Source: DMER01 sp003451645 (GTDB lineage Bacteria; Pseudomonadota; Alphaproteobacteria; Micropepsales; Micropepsaceae). From it: a DNA stretch of 64,000 nucleotides. Positions 1 through 10,300 of this stretch are shown here, in pieces. Position 1 is the first letter of the stretch. Each line of letters starts with the position of its first letter. The notes beneath the pieces were generated by a model that was not told where the DNA came from, ran no database searches, and worked only from the letters and a program-made list of their open reading frames with translations. The position numbers and the translations under genes are program-made. The stretch is taken from assembly GCA_031976175.1 (NCBI GenBank), contig DALYLR010000001.1, positions 1 to 64,000 on the forward strand. The letters run 5' to 3'.

Positions 1-141
1 CGTCAGAGCGAACCAAATTCATCCTTGCATCCAGGGGGCCGTCCATACATGTCCCGCTATTGGGGTTTAACCCTGCGGATCATGTCAGCTCGCAATCACT
101 GCTTGGCGCTGGCATCATCCAAGGCTTAGCGATTCGGTAAT

Positions 142-534
142 ATGGGCCTAGAGCTGGGTCGTTGCTGTGGGGGCATTATCGTGGGGCAACGTTGGATCAG
201 CTTTGGCGTGGGGTTCGCATGCCTTCTCGTGGCCGGTGCGGCGGCACCCACCGCGTCCGGCAATGACCGGCCGCCGCAGTTTCGCTGCCTCGTGCGCGAA
301 GTGGCCGTCAAGGAAGAAACCATTATGGTCACCTGCCACAACTGGTCGATGAACGGCCTAAGGCGTTTTGCGGCCGACACCAAGCAGCCCTACTCCAGTG
401 TTGTCGCGGCCGAAGCCACCACCGCTCTGCGCGAAAACATTCCAATGCTGATCGCCTATGTGCCCGATCCGGAGATCAACCCCGTTGGTTGCCGCATCAG
501 GGACTGCCGGAAGATTCTGGCCGTTATCAAATAA
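142..534 (+). CDS. Small secreted protein of unknown function
   Basis: I do not recognise the family. The 130-residue product has a hydrophobic N-terminal stretch (about residues 18-36, ending near PTASG) that looks like a signal peptide, so it is probably exported. The mature part has four cysteines in two pairs: RCLV and TCHN near the middle, GCRIRDC near the end. This would suit two disulfides in the periplasm. An in-frame stop lies just upstream at 127-129. The start is either ATG 142 or GTG 181 (VGQRWISFG); the GTG gives the more typical signal peptide length. No gene is visible in bases 1-141 to its left. It points toward the convergent SdhAF4 gene 20 bases downstream. Confidence 0.55.
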   Translation: MGLELGRCCGGIIVGQRWISFGVGFACLLVAGAAAPTASGNDRPPQFRCLVREVAVKEETIMVTCHNWSMNGLRRFAADTKQPYSSVVAAEATTALRENIPMLIAYVPDPEINPVGCRIRDCRKILAVIK

Positions 535-553
535 TATTGACAGGCGGCGACAG

Positions 554-793
554 TCAGAAGTCGCTCGCAATGCCCTTATTCTCCCAGTCGCCATATCGGG
601 TGGGTTCTGGACCTTGCCTGCCGCCAAGCTCCTGCGCGGTCTGGGGTGCCTCGCCTTGCGCTGCAGCCAGACGGCGGGCCTCAGCTTCGGCCAAAGCGCG
701 CAGCGCCGCGTCCGGCAACGGCTTGGACCGGCGCGCCCGCTTGATTGGCGCCTTGGGGGTACTTACTTCTTTGTCTGTTGCGCGCGGTGTCAT
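554..793 (-). CDS. Succinate dehydrogenase assembly factor 4 family protein (DUF1674)
   Basis: This 79-residue protein ends in the signature of the DUF1674/SdhAF4 family: [18 protein letters not shown], then a terminal DF. In eukaryotes the family helps assembly of flavinylated SdhA into complex II; a similar role is inferred here. The N-terminal half is basic and low in complexity, as usual for the family. The ATG at 793 sits 59 bases from the divergent htpX start, so the two share a short promoter region. The adjacency of a DUF1674 gene to htpX and rsmB is common in Alphaproteobacteria. I am confident of the family and less so of the exact role. Confidence 0.85.
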   Translation of the reverse strand: MTPRATDKEVSTPKAPIKRARRSKPLPDAALRALAEAEARRLAAAQGEAPQTAQELGGRQGPEPTRYGDWENKGIASDF

Positions 794-852
794 GCTGCGA
801 CCATAGTGGGCCGCCGCCGCCGCGCCAAGGTGCTTTGAGGATCCATATTGCT

Positions 853-1791
853 ATGAACACCCTCCGGACCGGCTTGTTGCTCGCTGCCATGACCGGCCTC
901 TTTGTTGGGATTGGCGCCGTGATTGGCGGACCCACCGGCATGGTCATCGCCTTTGGCGTCGCCGTCGCCATGAATGCCTTCGCCTATTGGAACTCGGACA
1001 AGGCGGTCTTGTCGATGTATGGCGCGCGACAAGTCGATGCGCAAAGCGCGCCGGAATTCTATGGCATGGTCGAGGACTTGGCGCGCCGGGCGCAAATGCC
1101 GATGCCCAAGGTCTTTATCATCGAACAAGCGCAGCCTAATGCCTTTGCCACGGGCCGGAACCCTGAGAATGCCGCGGTCGCAGCCACCACAGGCCTCCTG
1201 CAGATGCTGACGCGCGAGGAGGTTGCGGGCGTGATGGCACACGAACTTGCGCACATCAAAAATCGCGACACGCTGACCATGACAATCACAGCGACGATCG
1301 CTGGTGCGATCTCCATGCTCGCCAATTTCGCGATGTTCTTTGGCTCATCCAATAATGGCGAGAACCGGGGCCCCTTGGGCGTGGTTGGCTCGATCCTGAT
1401 CATGATCCTGGCGCCCATGGCCGCAATGCTGGTGCAAATGGCGATCAGCCGGACGCGCGAATACGAGGCCGACAAGCTGGGTGCGGAGATTGTGGGGCAG
1501 CCCTTGTGGCTTGCCAGCGCCTTGCAGAAGATCGAGCGTGGTGCGCAGCGCATCGTGAACGATCAGGCGGAGCATAATCCGGCCACCGCGCATATGTTCA
1601 TCATCAACCCCCTGACGGGCCAAGGCATGGATAATCTGTTCTCGACCCACCCCAAGACCCAGAACCGCGTCGCGGCATTGCAGTCACAAGCCCAAGACAT
1701 GGGCGGCAGTACCGGCCCGTCTGACGAGGCGCAGAGTGGACCCTGGGGACGCGCGAGCCAAAGCCAGAGACAACGGGGTCCGTGGGGTTGA
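853..1791 (+). CDS. htpX: Membrane zinc metalloprotease HtpX
   Basis: HtpX is an inner-membrane M48 protease that takes part in membrane protein quality control. The zinc motif HELAH lies at residues 130-134, with a downstream glutamate in the TREYEADK segment as the likely third ligand. Hydrophobic segments occur at the N-terminus (about residues 5-45) and near residues 150-200, as in the family. ATG 853 was chosen over an upstream TTG-type extension because [19 protein letters not shown] is the usual HtpX start and a TGAGGA ribosome site precedes it. The product is 312 residues. The C-terminal tail is rich in Gly, Ser and Gln and ends RGPWG. The 3' end overlaps the GTG start of rsmB by 10 bases, suggesting co-translation. 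Confidence 0.95.
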   Translation: MNTLRTGLLLAAMTGLFVGIGAVIGGPTGMVIAFGVAVAMNAFAYWNSDKAVLSMYGARQVDAQSAPEFYGMVEDLARRAQMPMPKVFIIEQAQPNAFATGRNPENAAVAATTGLLQMLTREEVAGVMAHELAHIKNRDTLTMTITATIAGAISMLANFAMFFGSSNNGENRGPLGVVGSILIMILAPMAAMLVQMAISRTREYEADKLGAEIVGQPLWLASALQKIERGAQRIVNDQAEHNPATAHMFIINPLTGQGMDNLFSTHPKTQNRVAALQSQAQDMGGSTGPSDEAQSGPWGRASQSQRQRGPWG

Positions 1792-3215
1792 AGCCCTTCC
1801 CACCTAAGAACCGGACTCCACAGCGCCCGCGCACCAGCGGGCGCATTTTGTTTGACGATGGGACTGTGCAGGCGGCGCCTACGCCGGAGCGCCCCGTGCG
1901 CGGACCGGACGAGCAAGGCCTGCCGCCCCGGCGTGCGGCCCTTGCCATCCTTGATGCGGTGTTGCGGCGCGGGCAATCGATGAGCGATGCTTTAGACGCC
2001 ATGCCAAGCGATCTGGCACAGTCCGATGCAGCTTTTGCGCGCGCTATCGCAGCAGGGGGCTTGCGGCGGCTCAATCAGATCGATGCCGTGTTGAAGCTTT
2101 ATCTGACCAAGCCATTGCCTGCCGGGTCCGGCCCTGCACCGCTTATCCTGCATGCAGCGGCCACTGAAATCCTGGTGCTGGGCGCCGCACCCCATGCGGC
2201 TGTCGATTGCGCCAATAAGCTCGCCGCACAGGACCGCGATGCGCGCCATTTTCGCGGGCTTATCAACGCCATCTTACGAAAGGTCACCACAGAGGGGCGC
2301 CACGCTTATGGCGCGCTCGATGCGGCGCTGGTCAATACACCGCCATGGGCATGGGAGGATTGGTCGGCCGCATATGGTTCCGACGCTGCCCGCGCGATTG
2401 CCGAGGCGCATCTGGTGGAAGCGCCGCTCGACTTTTCCTTGAAGGACGCAAGCCAAAGCGCGCACTGGGCAGTGCAGTTGCAGGCGGAGATCCTGCCCAC
2501 AGGGAGTTTGCGGCGGCCTGCCGGGGGACGCATCACGGCATTGCCTGGCTTTGCAGAGGGTGCTTGGTGGGTGCAGGACGCCGCCGCCGCCCTGCCTGTG
2601 CGGCTGCTGGGCGATGTGAAGGGGCAGTTCGTGCTCGATCTGTGTGCCGCCCCAGGGGGCAAGACCGCGCAATTGTGTGCCGCAGGTGCGCGGGTGATGG
2701 CGGTTGATCGCTCGCCCGAGCGGTTGGCACTTGTGCAAGAGAATTTGAAGCGGCTGAGTCTAACCGCGTCAGTCGTGGCGGCCGACGTTACCGAATGGCG
2801 GCCCGAGGCCCTAGCTGATGCCGTCTTGCTCGATGCACCTTGCACTGCGACAGGGACCATCCGAAGACATCCGGACCTGCTGATCAACAAGGCACGTGGG
2901 GATGTCATGCGCTTGGCGGAGGATCAGGTGCGTCTCTTGGGCGCCGCCCTTGCTATGGTGAAGCCAGGCGGGACGCTGGTTTATGCTGTGTGCTCCCTTC
3001 AGCCGGAAGAAGGGCCAGAGGTGGTTCAAGCCGTGTTGAACGCACCGCCTGCGGGGATAAGGGTTCAGCGCCTGTCAGCAGGCTCGGAGATGGTGGGTGG
3101 ACAGAGCCTCTTTCTCGACGCCCTGGGCGATCTACGGACCTTGCCAAGCCATTGGGCCGAACGCGGCGGAGTTGATGGCTTTTACGCTGCCCGCCTGCAG
3201 CGCTTGCCCGATTGA
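1782..3215 (+). CDS. rsmB: 16S rRNA m5C methyltransferase RsmB (Sun/Fmu family)
   Basis: RsmB methylates a cytosine of 16S rRNA (C967 in E. coli) with S-adenosylmethionine. The 477-residue protein has an N-terminal NusB-like helical domain (about residues 45-180) and a C-terminal Rossmann methyltransferase domain. The SAM loop reads [14 protein letters not shown]. The two family cysteines are C354 in [15 protein letters not shown] and C404 in [12 protein letters not shown]; by homology C404 is the nucleophile. The first 60 residues are Pro/Arg-rich and unlike a folded domain, so the GTG start at 1782 may be too far upstream. It lies within the conserved run htpX-rsmB-rpe. Confidence 0.93.
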   Translation: MGLKPFPPKNRTPQRPRTSGRILFDDGTVQAAPTPERPVRGPDEQGLPPRRAALAILDAVLRRGQSMSDALDAMPSDLAQSDAAFARAIAAGGLRRLNQIDAVLKLYLTKPLPAGSGPAPLILHAAATEILVLGAAPHAAVDCANKLAAQDRDARHFRGLINAILRKVTTEGRHAYGALDAALVNTPPWAWEDWSAAYGSDAARAIAEAHLVEAPLDFSLKDASQSAHWAVQLQAEILPTGSLRRPAGGRITALPGFAEGAWWVQDAAAALPVRLLGDVKGQFVLDLCAAPGGKTAQLCAAGARVMAVDRSPERLALVQENLKRLSLTASVVAADVTEWRPEALADAVLLDAPCTATGTIRRHPDLLINKARGDVMRLAEDQVRLLGAALAMVKPGGTLVYAVCSLQPEEGPEVVQAVLNAPPAGIRVQRLSAGSEMVGGQSLFLDALGDLRTLPSHWAERGGVDGFYAARLQRLPD

Positions 3216-3239
3216 GCGAACAGGTCTAGACCTTGCGCC

Positions 3240-3920
3240 ATGGTTAAGCCGCCCGTGCTGATTGCACCTTCGATCCTGTCCGCAGATTTTGCTATGCTGG
3301 GCCAGGAGGTTGCCGATATGGCCCACGCAGGGGCCGATTGGATCCATGTCGATGTTATGGATGGGCACTTTGTTCCCAATCTGACCATTGGCCCGCTCGT
3401 CGTCAAAGCGCTGCGGCCGCGCACTGCCCTGCCCCTCGATGTGCATCTGATGATCGCACCGGTTGACCCTTACATCCCGGCTTTCGCGGAGGCGGGTGCG
3501 GATATCATCACTGTGCATCCAGAGGCGGGCCCGCATCTACACCGCACCCTTGGATTGATCCGAAGCCTTGGCAAAAAGGCGGGGATCGCGATTAACCCAG
3601 GCACGCCAGTGAGCGCCGTGGCGCCCGTGCTGGATGCACTCGATCTGATCTTGGTCATGTCTGTCAATCCAGGGTTTGGCGGCCAGAGCTTCATCCCAAG
3701 CGCCTTGCACAAGATCGCCGAGTTCCGGCGCATGATCGAGCAAAGCGGGCACGCGATCACACTGGAGGTGGATGGCGGGATCAACAGCACCAATGCGCGC
3801 TCCGTAATAGACGCGGGTGCGGTGGCCCTCGTTGCCGGAACAGCGGCCTTTCAAGGGGGCCCCAGCCATTATGCGCGCAATATCGCGGGCTTGCGCGGAG
3901 CCACGGCATCGGCGTCATGA
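3240..3920 (+). CDS. rpe: Ribulose-phosphate 3-epimerase
   Basis: Rpe interconverts ribulose-5-phosphate and xylulose-5-phosphate in the pentose phosphate pathway, in the cytoplasm. At 226 residues it is a full-length TIM barrel. Family signatures are all present: IAPSILSADFAML at the start, HVDVMDGHFVPNLTIGP with the metal-binding His and catalytic Asp, VHLMI, TVHPEAG, VMSVNPGFGGQSF, and EVDGGI with the second catalytic Asp. The ATG at 3240 is 25 bases after the rsmB stop. The stop codon overlaps the next start by four bases (ATGA), so translation of the heparinase-like gene is probably coupled to it. Confidence 0.96.
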   Translation: MVKPPVLIAPSILSADFAMLGQEVADMAHAGADWIHVDVMDGHFVPNLTIGPLVVKALRPRTALPLDVHLMIAPVDPYIPAFAEAGADIITVHPEAGPHLHRTLGLIRSLGKKAGIAINPGTPVSAVAPVLDALDLILVMSVNPGFGGQSFIPSALHKIAEFRRMIEQSGHAITLEVDGGINSTNARSVIDAGAVALVAGTAAFQGGPSHYARNIAGLRGATASAS

Positions 3921-5608
3921 GCGTGTGGCATTTGACGCAACGCTTTGGTGCGGCCGTCGCCACGCGCGGGCGGCGGGCGCTTAGTGAGCAGATCTTAGGG
4001 CTCGATCTCCTGCGGCAGACGTTTGGTGAGCCCGTTCCCCATGGCCTTTTGGTGCAACCGCGCAGCCTGCACCGCGCAAGTGTGCGCCTGGGCATGGCGA
4101 TCCTGGATGGCCTATGGATTTTACCAGGCGGGCGGGTCAATGCGCATGAGCCGTCACCTTTTTTTGCCGAACCGCCCAATGAGCTTTGGGCCGAGTCCGC
4201 CCACGGCTTTGCCTGGCTGGCCCATCTGGAAGCGGTGGGGTCGCAGGAAGCCGAGCATCGCGCCCGAACCGCGGCGGCGCATTGGTTGCGCGCCTTTTCC
4301 AATTATGATGCGGTTGGCTGGCGGCCACATGTGATGGGGCGGCGGCTCCTCTCATGGTTGACCTATGGGCGGTTCATCACGGCGCATGCGGAACCCGCTT
4401 TCGCAACCCAGTTCATGGTGTCCCTGGTGCGGCAGGCTCAGCACTTGGCCCGCAGTGCCGCGAGCGCGCCTGAGGGCTTGCCTCGTCTGACCGCGGCGGC
4501 GGCGGTGACGATGTCAGGGTTATGTTTGCCCGGAGGCGAGCGCCGCATTACGGCGGGCGCTCATGCCATGGCCGCTGAACTCGATCGCCAGATCCTGCCC
4601 GATGGTGCCCATATCAGCCGCAGTCCTGAGCAGCTGGCGGTAGCCATGGCAGACACGCTGATGGTGGCGGGCGCATTCCGGACTCGCGACATCGCGTTGC
4701 CCTTTGCCATACGCCGCGCGCTGGACCGGATGGCGCCCGCGATCCGGTTCTTTTGCCATGGCGATGGGCGGTTCGCGCTGTTCAACGGCGGAACAGAGGG
4801 GCCGGAGGCATGGGCTGCCCAGCTGCTTGCCAATGACGACGCGCATGGCGCGCCGCTCGGCCATGCAAGCCATGTGGGCTTTCAGCGCCTGAGCGCTGGC
4901 GATTGCCTAGTCTTGTGCGACACAGGGCTCCCTCCACCACCGGCCTGCAGCGCCTTTGCGCATGCGGGTACGCTGAGTTTCGAGTTCTCCTATGGGGTGG
5001 AGCGGATCATCGTCAATTGCGGCGCAGTCCCGTTACGCGATGGCGCATGGCAGCATGCCTGCCGGGCCACGGCCGCGCACTCGACGGTCACCGTCAATGA
5101 TCACTCCAGCGCGCAGTTCTTGACCCAAGGAATGGCGCAACGGGTCCTTGGCGCACAACTGCTACCTGGACCAACAGAGGTCCCTTGCCGCCGCATAGAC
5201 GATGAGGATGGCACGACGATCGCGGCCTCGCATGACGGCTATGTTCAAGGGTTCGGTCTCAAGCATCATCGCAGCCTGTTCCTCGCCGCAGCAGGCAACG
5301 AGGTGCGCGGGCAGGATGTCATCAGCACGCGCGCAAGGCCTCTTGGTTCTGCCGCCGTTCCTTTCTGTGCGCGGTTTCATCTGCACCCAGACGTATCCGT
5401 GTCGGCGGAGGACAGCGGCTATCGCTTGCGGTTGGCCAGTGGCGATGCTTGGCACTTTAGCGCCGAAGGTGGCACACCGGCACTTGGCGAGAGTATCTAC
5501 GCTGGCGATGGGGAGACCTTGCGGCCCACACAGCAGATCGAACTGCACAGTGCGGTTGAGTCCGGCGCTGAGGCGCTGCTGCAATGGGTCTTGCGGCGCG
5601 TGGCCTAG
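3917..5608 (+). CDS. Heparinase II/III family protein
   Basis: The 563-residue product matches the alphaproteobacterial heparinase II/III-like family found between rsmB/rpe and purH. It has an N-terminal alpha-helical toroid region (about residues 30-300, for example the FSNYDAVGWRPHVMGRRLLS segment, split here as FSNYDAVGW and HVMGRRLLSW) and a C-terminal beta-rich domain (about 310-560) with AHAGTLSFEFSYG, AAHSTVTVNDHSS and FHLHPDV. Relatives are polysaccharide lyases, but the substrate of this chromosomal family is not established. No signal peptide is visible, which is odd for a lyase acting on external polymers. The start ATG overlaps the rpe stop as ATGA. Function remains uncertain despite the clear family call. 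Confidence 0.85.
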   Translation: MSVWHLTQRFGAAVATRGRRALSEQILGLDLLRQTFGEPVPHGLLVQPRSLHRASVRLGMAILDGLWILPGGRVNAHEPSPFFAEPPNELWAESAHGFAWLAHLEAVGSQEAEHRARTAAAHWLRAFSNYDAVGWRPHVMGRRLLSWLTYGRFITAHAEPAFATQFMVSLVRQAQHLARSAASAPEGLPRLTAAAAVTMSGLCLPGGERRITAGAHAMAAELDRQILPDGAHISRSPEQLAVAMADTLMVAGAFRTRDIALPFAIRRALDRMAPAIRFFCHGDGRFALFNGGTEGPEAWAAQLLANDDAHGAPLGHASHVGFQRLSAGDCLVLCDTGLPPPPACSAFAHAGTLSFEFSYGVERIIVNCGAVPLRDGAWQHACRATAAHSTVTVNDHSSAQFLTQGMAQRVLGAQLLPGPTEVPCRRIDDEDGTTIAASHDGYVQGFGLKHHRSLFLAAAGNEVRGQDVISTRARPLGSAAVPFCARFHLHPDVSVSAEDSGYRLRLASGDAWHFSAEGGTPALGESIYAGDGETLRPTQQIELHSAVESGAEALLQWVLRRVA

Positions 5609-5686
5609 GTCTGCGTGTTTTCATGCGCTTGCGCCCATGCTAACGCTGCACCGTAGTTCCCGTATCCCCTCAGGCTAGAGACATTC

Positions 5687-7291
5687 ATGAGCTCTCCCAC
5701 TTTGCGCCCGATCAAACGCGCGTTGATTTCCGTTTTCGATAAGTCCGGCCTTGAGGCCTTGGCCCAAGCGCTGATGCGGCATGGCATTGAGGTGATCTCG
5801 ACAGGCGGGACTGCCAAGGCGCTCAAAGAAATGGGTGTTGCCGTAACCGATGTGGCGCAGGTCACGGGGTTCCCTGAGATCATGGACGGGCGGGTCAAGA
5901 CGCTGCATCCTAAGATCCACGGCGGTCTTCTGGCGATGCGCGACAAGCCCGCTCATCTCGACGCCATGCAAACGCATGGCATCGCAGGCATCGATCTTTT
6001 GGTCTGCAATCTCTATCCGTTCGAAGAGACCATGGCGCGTGGTGCGGCCTTTGACGAGATTGTGGAGACGATCGACATTGGGGGGCCCGCGATGATCCGC
6101 GCCGCCTCCAAGAACCATGAGCATGTGTGCGTGCTGGTGCAGCCGCAGGACTATGATGATCTGATCGCGGAACTGGATGCGCACCAAGGTCATGTAGGTG
6201 GCACCTTGCGGCGAAAGCTTGCAGCGACAGCCTTTGCGCGCACGGCCGCCTATGACACGCTGATCGCACAGTGGCTAGAGAGTGGCGCTGGTGCTGACAA
6301 CGCACGCGCGCCGCAACGGCTTAGCGTCACGGGCACGCTCAAGCAGAGCCTGCGCTATGGGGAGAATCCGCACCAAAGTGCAGCGTTCTATGTGACGCAT
6401 GACCGGCGCTATGGCGTTGCCACGGCCGAGCAGCTGTGCGGCAAGGAGCTGTCTTACAACAATATCAATGACACGGATGCGGCCTATGAACTCGTTGCGG
6501 AGTTCAATCCGGATACGCATGCAGCCGTTGCCATCATCAAGCACGCAAATCCCTGCGGCGTGGCGCTCGCGGATAACCTGGCCGATGCATACCGGCTGGC
6601 CTTGCGGTGCGATCCTGTCTCGGCCTTTGGCGGTATCGTTGCAGTCAACCGGCCGCTCGATGGTGCCGCGGCAGCGGAAATTGCGAAGATTTTCACCGAG
6701 GTTGTGATTGCCCCGGATGCGGACGACGAAGCGCGGGCAATCATGGCGCAGAAGAAAAACCTTCGTCTGCTGATTGCCGGTGGCCTGCCTAATCCGCAAG
6801 AGCCAGGCATGACACTGCGCACGGTCGCGGGCGGTTTCCTGGTGCAGACACGGGATAGCGGCCGGGTTTCCGGCGAACACATGCGCTGTGTGACCAAGCG
6901 CCAGCCCACGGCCCAGGAAATGGCCGACTTGGCCTTTGCCTTCATGGTGTGCAAGCACGTCAAGTCCAACGCCATTGTCTATGCCAAGGACCTGGCCACT
7001 GCGGGCATTGGGGCGGGTCAAATGAACAGGCGGGATTCGTCGCGGATCGCGGCGTTGCGCGCCGCAGAAGCCGCAGAGCAGGCGGGGCTTGCACACTCGC
7101 TCGCGCATGGATCGGTGGTGGCGTCCGACGCGTTCTTTCCGTTTGCGGATGGATTGATCGCCGCAGCCGAGGCAGGCGCCACGGCCGTCATTCAGCCGGG
7201 CGGCTCAATCCGCGATGAGGAGGTTATCGCGGCAGCGGACGAACGCGGCCTCGCCATGATCTTCACCGGCATGCGGCACTTCCGGCACTAG
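5687..7291 (+). CDS. purH: Bifunctional AICAR transformylase / IMP cyclohydrolase PurH
   Basis: PurH performs the last two steps of IMP synthesis: formyl transfer from 10-formyl-tetrahydrofolate to AICAR, then ring closure. The 534-residue length is typical. The N-terminal cyclohydrolase (MGS-like) domain shows [22 protein letters not shown] and [19 protein letters not shown]. The C-terminal transformylase domain shows [14 protein letters not shown]285-H286 in [10 protein letters not shown] (catalytic Lys/His) and [10 protein letters not shown]. It ends HFRH, the family C-terminus. It follows the heparinase-like gene by 78 bases, so it may have its own promoter. A palindromic repeat element begins at the stop codon. 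Confidence 0.97.
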   Translation: MSSPTLRPIKRALISVFDKSGLEALAQALMRHGIEVISTGGTAKALKEMGVAVTDVAQVTGFPEIMDGRVKTLHPKIHGGLLAMRDKPAHLDAMQTHGIAGIDLLVCNLYPFEETMARGAAFDEIVETIDIGGPAMIRAASKNHEHVCVLVQPQDYDDLIAELDAHQGHVGGTLRRKLAATAFARTAAYDTLIAQWLESGAGADNARAPQRLSVTGTLKQSLRYGENPHQSAAFYVTHDRRYGVATAEQLCGKELSYNNINDTDAAYELVAEFNPDTHAAVAIIKHANPCGVALADNLADAYRLALRCDPVSAFGGIVAVNRPLDGAAAAEIAKIFTEVVIAPDADDEARAIMAQKKNLRLLIAGGLPNPQEPGMTLRTVAGGFLVQTRDSGRVSGEHMRCVTKRQPTAQEMADLAFAFMVCKHVKSNAIVYAKDLATAGIGAGQMNRRDSSRIAALRAAEAAEQAGLAHSLAHGSVVASDAFFPFADGLIAAAEAGATAVIQPGGSIRDEEVIAAADERGLAMIFTGMRHFRH

Positions 7292-7390
7292 AGCGGGATG
7301 AGTTTCTCCCAATCGTCATCCCGCTCTAACTCATTGTTTTTACGCGTGTCCTGACGGAAAACCGGGCTCCACTTTTCCTGGACACGCTTG
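7289..7390. repeat. Double-stem palindromic repeat element between convergent genes
   Basis: Two inverted repeats lie between the convergent purH and glutamate dehydrogenase ends. The first is a perfect 13-bp stem, TAGAGCGGGATGA (7289-7301) pairing with 7316-7328 across a 14-base loop; it includes the purH stop codon. The second pairs GCGTGTCC (7344-7351) with GGACACGC (7380-7387), with an inner GGAAAA/TTTTCC pair (7356-7361, 7373-7378). The composition and layout resemble the short dispersed palindromic elements common in Alphaproteobacteria (agagcgggatga...cactttcc type). It may also act as a bidirectional terminator. Copy number cannot be judged from one window. Confidence 0.7.
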
Positions 7391-7397
7391 AAGCAGA

Positions 7398-10300
7398 TCA
7401 TTCCGTAACGAGATCCCGCATCTGGCCGACAGCGAGTGTCAGGCGCGCGACGTTCATCGAGCCAAGCTTGTCCAGCTCAGCCAACAAAGTCTCCAAGCGC
7501 TCCAGCGGCTCGCGATGTGTTTGCCCCCAGGCGGTGATGGTTGCCATGCCATCCGCGCGCGTCTTTCCCGATGCGCCCTTCAAAGCGCGAGCGGTCACCG
7601 TGCGCTGAAAGCCCAGCAGATCATCGGCCAATCTGCGCACCGCCAGGCGGTCCCAATGTTCAGGCGGCCGCAAGCGGTCGGCCGTCAGACGCAAGCGGTC
7701 AGCGCCGATCAGCCTGCCCGCACTAAAGAAACCACCTGCTACAAAGTCGAGTTCTGCGCCCAAGGTACCAGCGAGCCGCGCAATGTCCGGCACCGCCGCC
7801 ATGGCAGGCAAAGCAGCCGAGTCCTCGGCAATGTCCATCGGCACACCCGCGCCATGCAGATGTGCGATCCGGCTTTCGATCTCGCGGGCTTCGGCGGGCG
7901 AGACCAAGCCTGCAAAGGTGCCACGCAAGGCATCCACTGCGCTCCGATTGGTTTCGATGGTCTTCGTGATGGACCCCGCCGGAGCATAGCGAAGGAACCA
8001 AAGCGTTTGGCGCTGAACCTGGCGCACCAGATCGCTCAGCATACTGATTTGATTCTGCGCCTCAATCTTTCCATCCAATGCCTCTATCCGGCGCACGAGC
8101 CCGTCAATGCCAAAAACGCCGCGCGCAATTACCGCCGCCCGCATGATTGCCGGGGCAGCGGCGCCACTGGCCTCGCGCATGCGCTGCATGAACGCTGGGC
8201 CGCAAAGATTTATGAGGCCATTGGTAAGGACCGTGCCAATGATCTCGCGCCGCAAGCGGTGCGCCTTGATTGCTTGGGGGAAACGCTGACCGATTTCGAC
8301 GGGGAAATAGTCGGTCAACGCCGATTGCACGCACGGATCGTCCGGCAGGTCCGAGGCATTGAGCTCGTCAAAGAGTTCCAACTTTGCATAGGCCAAGAGG
8401 ACCGCAAGTTCAGGCCGTGTGAGGCCCTCCCCGCGCGCCTGCAACGCCTTGATGGTTTCGTCCGAGGGCAGACCTTCGACGGCGCGGTTGAGGCGGCCAG
8501 TCTTCTCAAGCGCGCGCATCATGCGCCCATGCGCCTCAATGTCATCGCGAGCAGTCAGTTCGGCAACACTTAGCGCCTGCGTCTGGAGATAGTTGTCGCG
8601 CAGCACAAGGCCGCCAACCTCGTCCGTGAGCCGCGCCAAGAGCGCGTCGCGGTCCGAGCGCTGCAGGTTGCCCTGGGCGATGGCAGCGTTCATGAGGATC
8701 TTCAGATTGACCTCGTGATCTGAGGTGTCGACGCCCGCGGAATTGTCTATAGCGTCCGTGTTCAGGCGGCCTACATGGCGGGCATATTCGATGCGGCCAG
8801 CCTGGGTCAGGCCCAGATTGGCGCCTTCCCCGATCACGCGGGCGCGCAAGGACACCGCATCGACCCGCAAGGCGTCGTTGCCGCGATCGCCCGCCTGCGC
8901 GTGCGTCTCATGCTGAGCCTTCACGAATGTGCCAATGCCGCCAAACCACAACAAGTCAACGGGCGCGCGCAAGATCGCCTGCATCAAGGCTGCGGGCTCG
9001 AGCTCCTTCGCGTCGGTGGAGAGCGCGGCTGCGACTTCGGGCGAGATGGGTATGCGTTTCAGGCTGCGCGAATAGACGCCGCCGCCAGCACTGATCCGGG
9101 ACTTGTCGTAGTCCGCCCAGGATGAGCGGGGCAGATTGAATAGTCTCTGGCGCTCCTCAAAGGAGATTGCGGGAACCGGATTGGGATCGAGGAAAATGTC
9201 GCGATGGTCAAAGGCAGCAACAAGCCGGGTTTGGCGGGACAGCAGCATGCCATTGCCGAAAACGTCGCCGGACATGTCGCCCACGCCCGCAACGGTAAAG
9301 GGCGTGGTTTGGATATCCCTGCCCAATTCGCGGAAGTGCCGCTTGACCGCCTCCCAGGCGCCCTTGGCCGTGATGCCCATCTTCTTGTGGTCGTAGCCGA
9401 CCGAACCGCCGCTGGCAAAGGCGTCGCCAAGCCAGAAGCCATAGTCGAGCGAAATCCCATTGGCGATGTCAGAGAAGGTGGCAGTACCCTTGTCTGCCGC
9501 CACGACCAAATAGGGGTCATCGCCATCGCGGCGGATAACATCCTTGGGCGGAAGGATCTTGCCGTTCACATCCAGATTGTCAGTTACATCGAGAAGCGAC
9601 CGGATGAATGTCTTGTAGGCGCTGACGCCTGCCGCCTGATAGGCGTCGCGGCCCGCGCTCGCCGGTGGCAGCCGCTTGGGGAAAAACCCACCCTTGGAGC
9701 CAACGGGAACGATCACCGTGTTTTTCACCTGCTGGGCCTTGACCAGGCTCAAAACCTCGGTGCGGAAGTCCTCGCGCCGGTCCGACCAGCGTAACCCGCC
9801 ACGCGCCACCCGGCCGAAGCGCAGATGAACGCCCTCGATCTCCGGAGCATAGACGAAAATCTCAACCAGTGGCCGCGGCAGGGGCAGATCATCGATGCGG
9901 TGACTGTCGATCTTGAAGGCGAGGTTGGGCTTGGGCTTGCCATCGATGGTCTGAAACGCATTGGTGCGCAAGATCGACTGGATTACATTGCGATAGCGGC
10001 GGATGATGCGGTCGTCATCCAAACTAGGCACGGCAGCGAGCGCCGCCTCGATCTGTTCGTTGAGCCCCTCTTCCTCGGTTACGCGCTCTTCAAGGGCACC
10101 CTTGAAAGCCGGGCTGAGGCGCACATGATAGAGACGCGCCAAAAGGCTGACCAAGGCTGGCTGACGGGCCAAAGCCTCCTCAATCAGGGATTGGCTAAAC
10201 GGGGCTGCCGCCTGGCGCAGATATTTCGCGATCGCCCTGACCATCACGATGTCGGACAAAGGCAACCCGGCCGACAGGACCAAGCGATTGAAGCCGTCGA

